64,000 nucleotides of DNA from assembly GCA_937899835.1 (NCBI GenBank), contig CALCCE010000094.1, forward strand, positions 41,090-105,089, given 5' to 3'. The DNA comes from an uncultured Flavobacteriales bacterium (lineage in GTDB: Bacteria > Bacteroidota > Bacteroidia > Flavobacteriales_G > Salibacteraceae). The position numbers and the translations under genes were made by a program. This document shows, piece after piece, positions 29,101 through 38,170 of this stretch. Each line of letters opens with the position of its first letter. Position 1 is the first letter of the stretch. The notes beneath the pieces were generated by a model. That model was given only the letters and a program-made list of their open reading frames with translations, was not told where the DNA came from and searched no databases.

Positions 29101-29183
29101 TCTTGGGTTTTTCCCAAAAGCGGAAAAACCAAAGTGATAAAACACAAGGCATAAAAGAACAACTGGTGGATCACCAGTTGCAC
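26106..29183 (-). CDS. PorE-like OmpA-family protein with three SPOR-like repeats
   Basis: About 1025 residues. The frame is open from 29354, but the first 57 residues are unlike a signal peptide; a GTG at 29183 (or 29174) places a hydrophobic signal (LFFYALCFITLVFPLLG) at the start, so that is chosen with moderate certainty. Domains: TPR, PD40 propeller, CarboxypepD_reg-like domain, then three SPOR-like repeats each with a core like YQLRLGPYTTVNEL and a helix ending LGLxxA, a threonine-rich linker (TTTTITTTTATG), and a C-terminal OmpA domain (HTDSRGTESYNQRLSKRR) that should bind peptidoglycan. This is the PorE architecture plus extra SPOR-like units. It probably links an outer-membrane or T9SS complex to the cell wall; that is inference from architecture. 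Confidence 0.82.
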   Translation of the reverse strand: MQLVIHQLFFYALCFITLVFPLLGKTQDRPWTKEEQSWRLQAEGFLNTGEILRALPLYDTLLTLHPEENDLKYNAAQCFLTQNSKRKQALKWLEELKTAEYPKTELFFFLGKAHHYLYNFDEAVAAFQQYQKQPGLSPERRKEVEQYLSYCRFGKKAIDEIVVVTIELLEPPSSLEGSEYVPLITPDESILIFTYRGPESRGGRMNTKGDLDDRYGTYYEDVFYANRQDTTWTEAKSIGNSLNTFGHDAAIGMSSDGQQLLVYKSDRQTNEDIFVSRLQGTKWSQPEALEGDVNTDEWEGSASLTSDGCLIYFASDRPGGYGGRDLYVGELMDDGSWKYVRNLGPRINTALNEDSPFIHPDNNTLYFSSEGHNSMGGYDIFFSYLSDTGWVHPENIGYPINTTDDDRFFVMSADGRRGYFSSARADQGNQHDIFVATFEEAFRPTRLVELFGTLRIDQRPLEGELHIRDLTSGNDHAVHRSNAANGSYSVFLEPGHEYQIQVKVPGQPPKVERLVVDEINGFAQVEADFEWATGNVNLPPEDEPSTTTLQERFNTGIVAEKVRIVAEKEAREEVRKPNPDDIGLALELVLTPEDKATLSEEVLQALQGAESRTDEQGNFRYRFTGLQSKEDLEALEKQLKDKGLEAAEYVTVLEISPQALAAAREEENRRQDGTDPLLGKKLEIIIPPGERYEVGRRRLSKMPNLEKFESDSGAIRFQLGTIEDSRELAATRQMLDGLGLADVPMTPVPGQETVSDPATETAKTAGHPLLNSALALQLSSSQVKSAGAENLEKLAGSPLEQKENGQYQLRLGPYTTVNELALVQSELMDLGLGNVALALVEDVEATETALAEATANGREKPAELGKVSGGSAEIVSSDAEINDNLPAAATTTTITTTTATGNQAKGGEDLVLEIIYHDFDRSTIEGVEKEKLDQLIVAMRSRPGIRVRLNSHTDSRGTESYNQRLSKRRVETTEAYLVAAGIDAERIEKRWHGESQLINHCDNNSDCSSTEHAKNRRTEIEVIAY

Positions 29184-29369
29184 ACAACTACGTGCCCGAG
29201 TGTGAGCAGTACACTTCTTCACGACAATCTGATTTTCAGAATGCTCCGGTCTTCGTTCTGGAAGGTGGGGGATACCAGGAACAAATTCAATTCCAAAGCA
29301 AAAATTAGATAAAATGAAATGCTTTTCACCTAGTTTAAATGAAAGTTTTTCCAAGAATTCTCTATGCCC

Positions 29370-29397
29370 TTTGGTTCAGGGCTTTTCCGCATCTTTG
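29370..29397 (+). promoter_or_regulatory. Promoter of the M16 peptidase gene
   Basis: TTTG at 29370-29373 and CATCTTTG at 29390-29397 (one mismatch to TAnnTTTG) lie 16 bp apart, 17 bp before the ATG at 29414. This supports 29414 as the start rather than an upstream codon at 29339. Confidence 0.5.
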
Positions 29398-29413
29398 CAG
29401 GCCAATTTTCGCA

Positions 29414-30646
29414 ATGGAGTTCACCACATTTATCTTGACTAATGGCATTCGGGTAATTTTCAAGCCCATTTCGGGCAGCGATGTTGCCCACTGCGGCTTT
29501 GTGATCAATGCCGGTACCCGGGATGAAGCTCCCAACGAATTGGGCATGGCGCATTTTCTGGAGCACGTATTGTTCAAGGGAACCCGAAAGCGAAAGGCGT
29601 TTCATATCCTCAACCGGCTGGACGCGGTGGGAGGAGAACTCAACGCCTACACCACCAAAGAAGATACCTGTATTTATGCTTCTTTTCTGCACCATCATTT
29701 TGAGCGGGCAGTAGAATTGCTGGCCGACATTACCTTTCATTCCATTTTTCCACCCAAAGAACTGGACAAGGAAAAAGATGTGGTGATTGAGGAAATTCGA
29801 TCCTATCAAGACAGTCCTTCCGAGCAGATTTTCGACGACTTCGAAGAGTTGGTTTTTAGTGGCCATCCCATTGGATACGGAATTTTGGGTAAAGAAGATA
29901 CCCTGCGCGAGTTTCAACAAGCTGATGTTGTACGCTTTTTCCAACGGCATTATACTTCTCACAACCTGGTTTTCAGCATTGTGGGGGATTTGCCCTTGAA
30001 GAAGGTGAAGCTTCTGGCCGAAAAATATTTGGGTGATTTGGCAGAAAGCAGCACCCCCAACCAACGCCAGGGGTTTGATAAATACCGGCCTCAGCAAAAA
30101 AAGCAGGAGATGGAGGTGTTTCAAGCCCATTGCATGCTAGGAACTACAGCGTATTCGGTGCACCACAAAGACCGTAGAAGCATGGTATTGCTCAATAATA
30201 TATTGGGTGGCCCCGGTTCCAATTGTCGTTTGAACCTTAATATCCGCGAGAAGTACGGCTTCACTTACCACATCGAATCCAACTATACCCCCTACAGCGA
30301 TTCGGGAATTTTTTCGGTTTACCTCGGTACCGATCCACAGTCGCTCGATCGCACCTTGCAACTGGTCCATCGGGAGTTGCGCAAGTTGCGCGAAAAGCAA
30401 CTGGGTGTGGGCCAACTCCACAGTGCCAAACAGCAACTCATTGGCCAGATCGCACTTTCTCAAGAGAGCCGATCAAGCCTGATGATGGCCATGGGCAAAA
30501 GCCTACTCACCTTCGACCGTGTGGCCACTTTGCCCGAAATATATGCAGAAATCGAAGCCATCTCCGCCGAAGAGCTCCTGCGGGTAGCCAACGAAATCCT
30601 TACCCCGGATCGGATGAGCCTACTCACTTTTGTGCCTAAAAACTAA
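29414..30646 (+). CDS. M16 family zinc peptidase
   Basis: 410 residues from the ATG at 29414. The inverted zinc motif HxxEH is present as His47-x-x-Glu50-His51 in AHFLEHVLFKGT, with the distal glutamate region KEKDVVIEEI. The C-terminal M16 domain follows (GGPGSNCRLNLNIREKYGFT). There is no signal peptide, so the enzyme is probably cytoplasmic, like the YmxG/PqqL-type processing peptidases of Bacteroidota. The length fits a single-chain M16B subunit. The substrate is unknown. The gene is divergent from the PorE-like pair and 103 bp upstream of an O-methyltransferase gene. Confidence 0.92.
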   Translation: MEFTTFILTNGIRVIFKPISGSDVAHCGFVINAGTRDEAPNELGMAHFLEHVLFKGTRKRKAFHILNRLDAVGGELNAYTTKEDTCIYASFLHHHFERAVELLADITFHSIFPPKELDKEKDVVIEEIRSYQDSPSEQIFDDFEELVFSGHPIGYGILGKEDTLREFQQADVVRFFQRHYTSHNLVFSIVGDLPLKKVKLLAEKYLGDLAESSTPNQRQGFDKYRPQQKKQEMEVFQAHCMLGTTAYSVHHKDRRSMVLLNNILGGPGSNCRLNLNIREKYGFTYHIESNYTPYSDSGIFSVYLGTDPQSLDRTLQLVHRELRKLREKQLGVGQLHSAKQQLIGQIALSQESRSSLMMAMGKSLLTFDRVATLPEIYAEIEAISAEELLRVANEILTPDRMSLLTFVPKN

Positions 30647-30749
30647 GGAATCGTCCTGTCGATTCTAAACAATAGGCATACCAGAATCCTTTACTTTTAC
30701 AACTGTTGCTAATCAGGGAAAGCCCTGTCATTTATTAAGCTTTTACTAC

Positions 30750-31388
30750 ATGGAATTCCTGGACCCGAAACTGGACGATTATGTGGTTCGTAATACCGAC
30801 CCGGAACCACAAGTGTTGCAAGACCTTAACCGAGAGACTTATTCCAAAATTCTTTATCCCAGAATGCTTGCTGGGCACTATCAAGGAAGAGTGCTTTCCA
30901 TGCTCAGCCACATGATTCAACCCAAAAGGGTGCTCGAAATTGGTACTTACACCGGTTATTCAGCCTTGTGCTGGGCTGAAGGCCTCCAAGATGGAGGCGT
31001 AGTAGATACAGTGGAAATCAACGAGGAGTTGGAAACCATGATTAAAAAGTTTTGGGAGGCTTCGGAACAGGCACACCAGATTCGCCTGCACATTGGCCAT
31101 GCCTTAGACTTGATTCCACAACTGGATGGAAATTTCGATTTGGTTTACATCGATGCGGACAAAGAAAATTATCCCCACTATTTCGATCATGTGATCGATC
31201 GGGTAAACAAAGGAGGCTACATCATCGCCGACAATGTGCTTTGGAGTGGCAAGGTGATCGAAGATCAACCAGACCATGAGACCCAATCGTTGATGGATTA
31301 TGCACAAAAAGTGCACGACGATCCTCGGGTAAGCAATGTGTTGCTGCCCGTTCGGGACGGTTTGCTGGTGGCGCGTAAAACGATTTAA
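30750..31388 (+). CDS. SAM-dependent O-methyltransferase (Methyltransf_3 family)
   Basis: 212 residues of the class I methyltransferase fold. SAM-binding motif I is VLEIGTYTGYSALCWAEG, the acidic loop is DTVEINEEL, and the metal-binding catalytic segment is DLVYIDADKENY followed by IIADNVLWSGKV, as in caffeoyl-CoA/catechol O-methyltransferases and TrmR-like tRNA enzymes. The small size fits bacterial members; substrate choice between a small catechol and tRNA cannot be made from sequence. A weak hairpin (31389-31417) follows, then the repeat patch. Confidence 0.9.
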   Translation: MEFLDPKLDDYVVRNTDPEPQVLQDLNRETYSKILYPRMLAGHYQGRVLSMLSHMIQPKRVLEIGTYTGYSALCWAEGLQDGGVVDTVEINEELETMIKKFWEASEQAHQIRLHIGHALDLIPQLDGNFDLVYIDADKENYPHYFDHVIDRVNKGGYIIADNVLWSGKVIEDQPDHETQSLMDYAQKVHDDPRVSNVLLPVRDGLLVARKTI

Positions 31389-31468
31389 AGAAAGCCGATG
31401 AATACAGCGTGCTTTCTATTTACTGTAGCGTAAGCTTCCGGATTTTTTTAGCTTTTTTTATTCTGTTC

Positions 31469-31720
31469 CGGGCTTCTCGACTTCGCTCGAAGACCGGCAT
31501 TGGAATGCTCGAAGACCGGCATCTGGGTGTCGCGCGGAACGCGCTCATAGGAACTTGGTCCTTGAGCGGCAGCCGAAAGGCCATCATTTTTCATCCGGGC
31601 TTCTCGACTTTGCTCGAAGACCGGGATGGATACTCGAAGACCGGGATGGGTACTCGATGACTGTTATGAGTGCTCAAAGATCGAACATCCCCGATCCCTG
31701 AGTCGAAGGGCCAGGGTATT
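31469..31720. repeat. Degenerate short tandem/interspersed repeat patch
   Basis: The core CTCGAAGACCGG occurs at 31486, 31508, 31613 and 31633, with decayed copies at 31653 and 31673; the last four are spaced at 20 bp. A larger direct repeat of about 32 bp (CGGGCTTCTCGACTT...) starts at 31469 and 31596. The patch ends with CCCTGAGTCGAAGGG, resembling the REP-like sequences scattered in many Bacteroidota genomes. It fills the space between two convergent genes. Confidence 0.8.
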
Positions 31721-31729
31721 TAGCATTTA

Positions 31730-32446
31730 TCATGGGGCAATCGCCATTTCGATACCTACCGTCAAGCGGGGCAACTCGCCGTAATCGAAACGGGATCGAA
31801 AACGATCGGAAAGCCGATAACGGGCAAAACCTGCAAAGTTTTTAGAACCCAACCGTGCAAAAAGCCCATAGTTAAAGGGTTCAAAATATTCGAGGTCTGC
31901 GTACCGCACTTTTACATTACCCGCATTGTTGGGGGAATCACTTAATTCATCGCGAATGCGGTGGCGTGCTCCGATCACCCAATCGAAATACCCTCCCAGG
32001 TCGAGGTAGGTACCAAGGTTGGTACCCCGTTGGCTAATTTGAATGCGGTTGGAAAACTGCAACGCTAACTGGTGGGACACCAGCCACTCCCGATCGTGCG
32101 GCAAGGAGTCGGGCAAGGTTTTGTCTTCGGTTTGGTCCAACACAAAGTTGGAGCGCAAGTACATCAACTCTGTATTCAGGCAATAGCCGTTGAAGACTTT
32201 GTATTTGTAGGTTATCCCCAAATAGTACTCGCTGGTAGCCAGGCCCGTTTTTACCGCAGAACCTTTGTTTTCCGATTCACCGAGTATCAACCCATAACCG
32301 TAGGTCGAATACACGAAATGCCGTTTATCGTGGCCATAGTTAGATTCGACAGTGTCTGCATTCACATCTTCTTCCATCAAAACCTTTTGAGCTTTCAAAG
32401 AGCTAAACGCCAGCAACATTCCTACAAAGGCAATCCAATTTTTCAT
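31730..32446 (-). CDS. Outer-membrane beta-barrel protein, unknown function
   Basis: 238 residues with a signal peptide (cut after LKAQ) and repeated amphipathic strands (FVYSTYGYGLILGE, YYLGITYKYKVFNGY, LALQFSNRIQI, YNYGLFARLGSKNFAGFARY), suggesting an 8- to 12-strand barrel. Its ATG overlaps the stop of the S8 protease gene by 4 nt, so the two are translationally coupled and probably work in the same envelope process. No named family was recognised. Confidence 0.75.
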   Translation of the reverse strand: MKNWIAFVGMLLAFSSLKAQKVLMEEDVNADTVESNYGHDKRHFVYSTYGYGLILGESENKGSAVKTGLATSEYYLGITYKYKVFNGYCLNTELMYLRSNFVLDQTEDKTLPDSLPHDREWLVSHQLALQFSNRIQISQRGTNLGTYLDLGGYFDWVIGARHRIRDELSDSPNNAGNVKVRYADLEYFEPFNYGLFARLGSKNFAGFARYRLSDRFRSRFDYGELPRLTVGIEMAIAP

Positions 32447-34083
32447 TTCAAGGTTTTGGTTAAGGTATAGCCGCGGTAGTGGATGCGCAACACTGCTACG
32501 CCTTCCAGGTCTTTGGGCAAAAGGGTGAGTACTTCTGGCTTGTCTACTTGCACCACAAAGTAACGGTCGAGATAGCCTTGAGCATTTTCAAAATGATAAT
32601 AGAGGTATTGGGCTCCCAAATAATCTTCCGATGTGGCTTCACTTTCGTTTTCTCCTCCTTCTTCCCCCTCTGGGCCGTCTGGTTCAGGCAGGATCACCAC
32701 ATCAAAAATACCCGCCTCATCAACCTTTAACTCAAAAGTGGGTTCGGGCAACACGTCTTTGGGATAAATGAAGTGACGGGCCTGGGGCACTCCAAAACCG
32801 TGGGCATAATCGAAATAGGGATAAAGGTCTCCCGATTGCTCAATTTCCCTGAAAAGCTGCATATTGTTCCACTCGGGGTTTACCTGCCAGGCACAAGCCG
32901 CAAAACCGGCCACCAAAGGGCTGGCGAAAGAAGTACCTGAGGCGGGATTGTAGGTGCCATTTTTATTGGCAACCATAGCATTTCCGAAGGCACAAACGTT
33001 GGGCTTCATGCGCTTGTCCGCGGTGGGGCCAAAAGAGCTAAAGGAAATGTGGTAATTGGTGGTGGGGTCGATACCTCCAATGGACAGGGCACTGTCCGCA
33101 TCGGCCGGAGTACCGATTACCTTCCAGTCGTCGGCCCCTTCGTTTCCTGCCGCATTGACCACCAAAATACCTTTTGCAGCTGCAATATTGGCCGCCCGGG
33201 AGACAAAACTGGTTCTGCCATCCATGTCAGAAGTTTTGTATCGCCGGTTGGTATAACCCAATGAGCTGTTGATGATGTGGGCGCCATTTTTATCGGCCCA
33301 TTCCACCGCTGCCAACCAATTTTCCTCTTCTGAAAAAGGTTCGAAAAAAGCATTCTCCGTACGGGCCAATAAAAATTCGGCACCAGTAGCCAAACCAATG
33401 GGCTGGTCCCCGCGCATGCCACCAATGCAAGACATTACGCTGGTGCCATGGGCATTGCCTCCGTAGGCATTGTCGCGTTTTTTCACAAAATCGTAGGTTT
33501 TAATGATGCGTTTTTCTTTGCGGATGTGTCGAAAAGCCGCCAACGTATCCACCCCTGGAAAACCAGCATCAAAAATAGCCACCCGAATGCCCGTGCCATC
33601 GTATTCGCCAAAAGTACCACGCCCCATTCGGGCCGTCTGCTGCCGCAGGATTTTCTCGTCATAAGTGGACAACACTTTGGCACGACCGGCCAATTTGCTT
33701 TCGGTTTGCATGGCCTCTATTGCCCGCACAAAAGGCAGTTGGCGCACCCGATCCATTTGTTGCGGTTGGGCCCAAACTGCAACTCCGTTGAACCAGCGCG
33801 TAGCGTAGCTCATAGAGTCTACCTCAAGGGCCACTAAATCAAGGTAATCTTGCCGAACCGGCAAATCGGTGAAATGGTTAAGCGGGAGACCGAGTTTTTG
33901 ACGCCGTTCGATCGCGTTGGCATCAAAATAGGTGTGAGGATTAAAACTCACTCCATCTTTATCGGTGAAAAATACCCACCATTTTTCTTGGGCCTGTGCC
34001 CCATTCCATCCGGTGCATGCGACCAAAACCAGCAGCAGCAACCATTGAAAAGAAGCCTTAAGGGCTATTTCTTTTGGTTTCAT
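32443..34083 (-). CDS. S8 (subtilisin-like) serine peptidase, secreted
   Basis: 546 residues. The signal sequence ends either at a lipobox-like LVAC or at GAQAQ, so it may be a lipoprotein or a soluble periplasmic enzyme. The subtilase triad is complete: Asp172 (FDAGFPGVD), His212 (AHGTSVMS) and Ser385 (SGTSFASPLVAG), with oxyanion Asn in NAAGNEG. Residues 30-125 look like an inhibitor-type prodomain. After the catalytic domain there is an acidic linker (EGEEGGENESE) and a small beta domain, but no T9SS sorting domain, so it probably stays in the periplasm. It is cotranscribed with the overlapping barrel gene. Confidence 0.92.
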   Translation of the reverse strand: MKPKEIALKASFQWLLLLVLVACTGWNGAQAQEKWWVFFTDKDGVSFNPHTYFDANAIERRQKLGLPLNHFTDLPVRQDYLDLVALEVDSMSYATRWFNGVAVWAQPQQMDRVRQLPFVRAIEAMQTESKLAGRAKVLSTYDEKILRQQTARMGRGTFGEYDGTGIRVAIFDAGFPGVDTLAAFRHIRKEKRIIKTYDFVKKRDNAYGGNAHGTSVMSCIGGMRGDQPIGLATGAEFLLARTENAFFEPFSEEENWLAAVEWADKNGAHIINSSLGYTNRRYKTSDMDGRTSFVSRAANIAAAKGILVVNAAGNEGADDWKVIGTPADADSALSIGGIDPTTNYHISFSSFGPTADKRMKPNVCAFGNAMVANKNGTYNPASGTSFASPLVAGFAACAWQVNPEWNNMQLFREIEQSGDLYPYFDYAHGFGVPQARHFIYPKDVLPEPTFELKVDEAGIFDVVILPEPDGPEGEEGGENESEATSEDYLGAQYLYYHFENAQGYLDRYFVVQVDKPEVLTLLPKDLEGVAVLRIHYRGYTLTKTLK

Positions 34084-34131
34084 CGCGATAAAATTATCAA
34101 TTCCAATCCAGGCGTCAAGGTTTGAAAAGGC

Positions 34132-34162
34132 TTTGTCTCCCGGAATTTGTCAGTTATTTTCG
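34132..34162 (+). promoter_or_regulatory. Promoter of threonine aldolase gene
   Basis: TTTG at 34132-34135 and TATTTTCG at 34155-34162 (one mismatch to TAnnTTTG) are 19 bp apart, ending 4 bp before the ATG at 34167. Confidence 0.5.
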
Positions 34163-34166
34163 CTCC

Positions 34167-35189
34167 ATGCCAATTGATTTGCGAAGTGACACGGTAACCC
34201 AACCCACTGCTGCCATGAAAGCCGCCATGTGGGAAGCTCCTTTGGGAGATGATGTATTTGAAGAAGACCCCAGCCTAAATGCCCTGGAACAGAAAGCGGC
34301 CAAACTTTTCGGTCACGAAAGTGCTCTTTTTTGTCCGTCGGGTACCATGACCAATCAGATTGCTATTCGGGTACACACCCAACCCGGACAAGAGGTCTTG
34401 TGCGATGAGTTGTCACACATCTATCACTACGAAGGAGGTGGAATTGCCGTCAACTCGCTGGCCTCAGTGCGCCTTTTGAAAGGAGATCGTGGGCGAATTA
34501 CCGTCGACGATATTGCAGCCAACATCAACCCCGACGACATTCATTTTCCGGTATCCTCGTTGGTATCACTCGAAAACACCTGCAATAAGGGTGGCGGGTG
34601 TTGCTACGACTGGAAAACGGTAGAAGCCATTGCCGATTTTTGCCGGTCGCGCCAACTGGGACTGCACCTAGACGGTGCCCGCCTCTTCAATGCCCTGGTG
34701 GCTACCGACACCGCTCCCGCTACGGTGGGGCCATGGTTCGACACCATTTCCATTTGCCTCTCGAAAGGCTTAGGTGCCCCGGCGGGCAGCCTTCTTTTGG
34801 GCACGCACGCCACAATCAAGAAAGCCCGAAGGGTGCGGAAAGTACTGGGAGGTGGCATGCGACAAGCCGGCCTACTGGCCGCGGCTGGAAGCTACGCGCT
34901 CGACCATCATGTGCACCGCTTAGCAGAAGACCATGATCGGGCCAAACAGTTGGGCAGTACTTTGACCCGTTGTGCTCTAGTGCGCAAGGTGCTACCGGTA
35001 GAAACCAATATTGTGGTATTTGAGTTGACACATCCTGCTGAGGTCGATGCCACACGTCAACGAATGGAAGCAGAAGGATTGCGTTCGGTGCCTTTTGGAG
35101 CCGGAAAAATCCGCCTGGTAACACACCTCGATTTCAACGACGATCAGTTAACCGAAACAACCGCCATCCTAAAAAAGTGTTTGAATTAA
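34167..35189 (+). CDS. ltaE: Low-specificity L-threonine aldolase
   Basis: 340 residues from the ATG at 34167 ([14 protein letters not shown] is the family N-terminus; the upstream start at 34122 lies before the promoter elements). The PLP lysine is Lys200 in [12 protein letters not shown]. Other family segments are [21 protein letters not shown] and [10 protein letters not shown]. The enzyme cleaves L-threonine and allo-threonine to glycine and acetaldehyde. Its stop codon overlaps that of the convergent kinase gene (35186-35189). Confidence 0.94.
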   Translation: MPIDLRSDTVTQPTAAMKAAMWEAPLGDDVFEEDPSLNALEQKAAKLFGHESALFCPSGTMTNQIAIRVHTQPGQEVLCDELSHIYHYEGGGIAVNSLASVRLLKGDRGRITVDDIAANINPDDIHFPVSSLVSLENTCNKGGGCCYDWKTVEAIADFCRSRQLGLHLDGARLFNALVATDTAPATVGPWFDTISICLSKGLGAPAGSLLLGTHATIKKARRVRKVLGGGMRQAGLLAAAGSYALDHHVHRLAEDHDRAKQLGSTLTRCALVRKVLPVETNIVVFELTHPAEVDATRQRMEAEGLRSVPFGAGKIRLVTHLDFNDDQLTETTAILKKCLN

Positions 35190-37249
35190 GGTCGGAAATT
35201 GACTACGAAAGTCGCTCCATATCCCGGCCGGTCTTCGTACCGCACCTTGCCGTCCATCAAGCCCATGAGCTCTTTTACGATATAGAGCCCCAAACCAGTG
35301 GAAGATTCATTGCCTGTAGGACGATTGCTCAATTTACTGAACTTGCTGAACAGCATGGGTTGCTCCTTGGGATTGATGCCCGGTCCTTGATCACCAACTG
35401 CAATCTGCACACTGCCCGGCGTTTCCGTTAGGTGTAGGTGAATGTTTTTGCCTTTGGGAGAAAACTTGATGGCATTGCTCACCAAATTGTCTAGCACCTG
35501 CAACGTCAACTTAGAATCCAGTTGGGCTTTGATATCGATAGAAGGCAATTCGGTGCGAATTTGAATGTCTTTTTCCCGGGCCTGTACTTCAAAGCCGCTG
35601 GCCACCTGATTCAGCAATTGGTTCACGCTGGTTTCGCGAATATCCACCTCGATACGCCTTTCTTCAATGGCATTGATATCCAGCAAACGACCGATAAGGT
35701 CCCCCATACGTTCGATGGTTTGCATGATGTGGCTCAGGTACTCTGAGGTTTCATCGTTGATGTTTTTGCGCTCTTCGTTGATGAGCATTACCAGCCCTTT
35801 AATGGCGTTCAAAGGGCTTTTAAGGTCATGTGCAACAATGCCTAAAATCTGATTCTTTTCATAGTTCAGGTCTTTGAGCTTGGTGTTGCTGTTTTCCAGC
35901 AATTCGCGTTTGAGCTCCAAAGCTTCATTTTGCCGTTGGCCTTCTTCTTGTTGCTCGGTAATTTGCTCATTTTGCACCCGCAACAGCCGGTTGGTTACCC
36001 GCTTGTCGTAGTAGCCAATGCCCACCAAAATCAACAGGAGCGAAACAAACGCAAGGGTAATGACTACAAGATTCCGGGTGAGGCGTGCATTCCGGTTTTG
36101 ACTTTCGGCCTGTTCTATTGTCTGGTTCTTTTTTCCTACTTCCAGCTCGTACTCGAGGGTAGTGATCTTTTTCAGCTCCAACTGACTTGCCAATGCTTCT
36201 TTGAGGTCGGTATATGCCCTGTAATACCGAAGTGCTTCTTCAAACTCGCCCCGTGCTTCGTGAATTTGCGAAAGCACATAGTAGTTTTCCATCTGCAGGT
36301 TCTTATCCCCAATCACACTGGTCATGATCTGCGATTCCACCATCAGTTCCATGGCCCGTTTCAGGCGATTTTGCTTGAGGTAGAGGTCCGAAAGGTTGTG
36401 GGTACAATAGGCGATGCCCGATTTGTCCCCTAAACGCTGTCGGATTTCCAAGGATTGGAGATAATAGTTTTCAGAATTTTCGTAATTGTTGATTACCTGA
36501 TACAAATAGCCCAAATTCATCAGGTTAATGGCCAAATTGGCCTCATTTCCCAACTTCCGGTTGAGCTCAATGCACTGTTTCAGGTAATCTTCTGCTTCCT
36601 CATAGCGGCCTACTTCGCGGTAAACATTGGCGATGTTATTCATCGAACGGGCCACACCGCCCTGGCGATTTTCCTGGTCGTAGAGGCTTCGAGCTTCTTC
36701 GTAATACTTGAGAGCAGCGTCAAACTGGTTGTCGTTTTTGAGGATAGTGCCAATGTTGAGCATGGAAGAAGCAATGCCCAATTGATTGTTGCTTCTTTTG
36801 TGGAGTTCCAGAGCCTCTTCGTAGTAACTCATGGCCTTGTCGAAGTTGGCCAGGTTCTTATGGCTAATGCCCAAAGCCCTCAATAAATCGGCCTGAATGG
36901 TTTCACTGGCTAAATTCTCGTTTTTACGAAGGCCCTTTTCGAGGTAGATGATAGCTTCATAGAAGTCTCCTTTCTTCCGGTAGAAATTGCCGACCAACAA
37001 ACAACCTCTAATATAAAGACTGTCAAGGCCCAATTCATCCGCCCGGGCAATCACCTGATCGCCAACGTGAATGGTTTTTTCTAAACGCTGTGAAGAGTAT
37101 TCTCTACCAGTAGCCAGCAACGACTCTACTTCCTTGGCGCTTATTAACGCCAAGCTATCGTTGGTAGCTACCAAAACACGATCATCTTGCGTGTAGGCCG
37201 GAGCAAGGCAACACCCAAAAAGTATCAATGCCAAGAGCAGTTTCTTCAT
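35186..37249 (-). CDS. TPR sensor histidine kinase (HisKA type)
   Basis: 687 residues: signal peptide (1-20), six or more TPR units to about residue 360 (for example [20 protein letters not shown]), a transmembrane helix at about 390-410 ([21 protein letters not shown]), a coiled coil, then HisKA with His474 in [15 protein letters not shown], and HATPase boxes [18 protein letters not shown] and [11 protein letters not shown]. It differs from the kinase at 2037 in using a classical HisKA rather than HisKA_2 domain. No response regulator is adjacent, so it is an orphan. Confidence 0.92.
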   Translation of the reverse strand: MKKLLLALILFGCCLAPAYTQDDRVLVATNDSLALISAKEVESLLATGREYSSQRLEKTIHVGDQVIARADELGLDSLYIRGCLLVGNFYRKKGDFYEAIIYLEKGLRKNENLASETIQADLLRALGISHKNLANFDKAMSYYEEALELHKRSNNQLGIASSMLNIGTILKNDNQFDAALKYYEEARSLYDQENRQGGVARSMNNIANVYREVGRYEEAEDYLKQCIELNRKLGNEANLAINLMNLGYLYQVINNYENSENYYLQSLEIRQRLGDKSGIAYCTHNLSDLYLKQNRLKRAMELMVESQIMTSVIGDKNLQMENYYVLSQIHEARGEFEEALRYYRAYTDLKEALASQLELKKITTLEYELEVGKKNQTIEQAESQNRNARLTRNLVVITLAFVSLLLILVGIGYYDKRVTNRLLRVQNEQITEQQEEGQRQNEALELKRELLENSNTKLKDLNYEKNQILGIVAHDLKSPLNAIKGLVMLINEERKNINDETSEYLSHIMQTIERMGDLIGRLLDINAIEERRIEVDIRETSVNQLLNQVASGFEVQAREKDIQIRTELPSIDIKAQLDSKLTLQVLDNLVSNAIKFSPKGKNIHLHLTETPGSVQIAVGDQGPGINPKEQPMLFSKFSKLSNRPTGNESSTGLGLYIVKELMGLMDGKVRYEDRPGYGATFVVNFRP

Positions 37250-37256
37250 TTAATGC

Positions 37257-37264
37257 CAAAAATA
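37257..37264 (-). promoter_or_regulatory. -7 element for the TPR kinase (minus strand)
   Basis: TATTTTTG on the minus strand, an exact TAnnTTTG, ends 7 bp before the ATG at 37249. Confidence 0.5.
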
Positions 37265-37433
37265 AGTTACTGTACCCAAGGGAGCAGTACTATTTTGTGA
37301 GAGTGAGTAACGCCCATGCATACGTCAGTTTATAGAGAATGTTCACTTAGGATCACAATTTCAATTGGTAGCAAGTCCTTTCAAGCGACTTATATCCCGT
37401 TAGGAATTACCTCGAAAATGGTATTTTGCCTCC

Positions 37434-38141
37434 ATGAAGAAGTACTATTGGTTGGTCATCGCCTTGGGAATACTTGGCCCCATCGCTAAAGGGCAAGACA
37501 CTTTGTCTGATCAGTTCTTGCTTAGAGGTGGTGTAGCCCTCCCGGTAGGAGCTTTTGCTGCACAAGAAGATTTGAATGCAGGTCATGCCTTGGCTGGTTT
37601 CCATGTTGGAGTGGAATACCTCGCCAACTTGAAAGAGCGACTGCACTTTTCGGTGCTGCCCGGTTGGAACTCTTTTGGTTTGGATGCCACCAACTACGAT
37701 TATGCCCCAGGCTTTGCTCCTACTCCCGAAAACAACGACCTGGAACGCAGCCGATACCAGCAATTTTATGTCATGACCGGGCCTTCGTATGCACTATCCA
37801 CAAAGCAATTGACTATTCTACCCGCCATTAGAGCCGGCTTGGTGTACAACCAAGGAGCCGATACAGAAATTGAATTTGAATTCAACGGATTGGCATCAAA
37901 GGTCGAAATCGACCGTGGGGATCAATTGCAGTTAGGTTTGATGCCTGGCATCACCTTTCTTTTCGACTTTCCCAAAGAGGGAAAACTGTTTACGTCCATC
38001 GATTACTTTTACTCCCGACCCGCGCTTGAAACCAAGGTTTCATCCACCTCGGGAACCACTACCAACCAAAGTTCTACTGAAAGCCGACAACCCATGAATG
38101 CATTACTTGTTACCTGGGGAATTTCCATCGCTTTCAACTGA
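37434..38141 (+). CDS. Outer-membrane beta-barrel protein (first of tandem pair)
   Basis: 235 residues with signal peptide (cut near AKGQ) and a small-barrel pattern beginning FLLRGGVALPVGAF and ending MNALLVTWGISIAF with a terminal aromatic/asparagine. A -7-like TATTTTG (37422-37428, one base short of consensus) precedes the ATG. The following gene has the same length and layout, so the two arose by tandem duplication. Function unknown. Confidence 0.75.
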   Translation: MKKYYWLVIALGILGPIAKGQDTLSDQFLLRGGVALPVGAFAAQEDLNAGHALAGFHVGVEYLANLKERLHFSVLPGWNSFGLDATNYDYAPGFAPTPENNDLERSRYQQFYVMTGPSYALSTKQLTILPAIRAGLVYNQGADTEIEFEFNGLASKVEIDRGDQLQLGLMPGITFLFDFPKEGKLFTSIDYFYSRPALETKVSSTSGTTTNQSSTESRQPMNALLVTWGISIAFN

Positions 38142-38170
38142 CCCTAATACACCTCCATTATTCATCCACC

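Noticed and set aside
29184..29354. N-terminal extension of the larger PorE-like protein
   Set aside because: The 57 extra residues would place a charged tail before the signal sequence and run to within 16 bp of the divergent M16 promoter.
31409..31660. Open frame of 83 codons across the repeat patch
   Set aside because: Its sequence is just the translated repeats; no coding bias or start signal.
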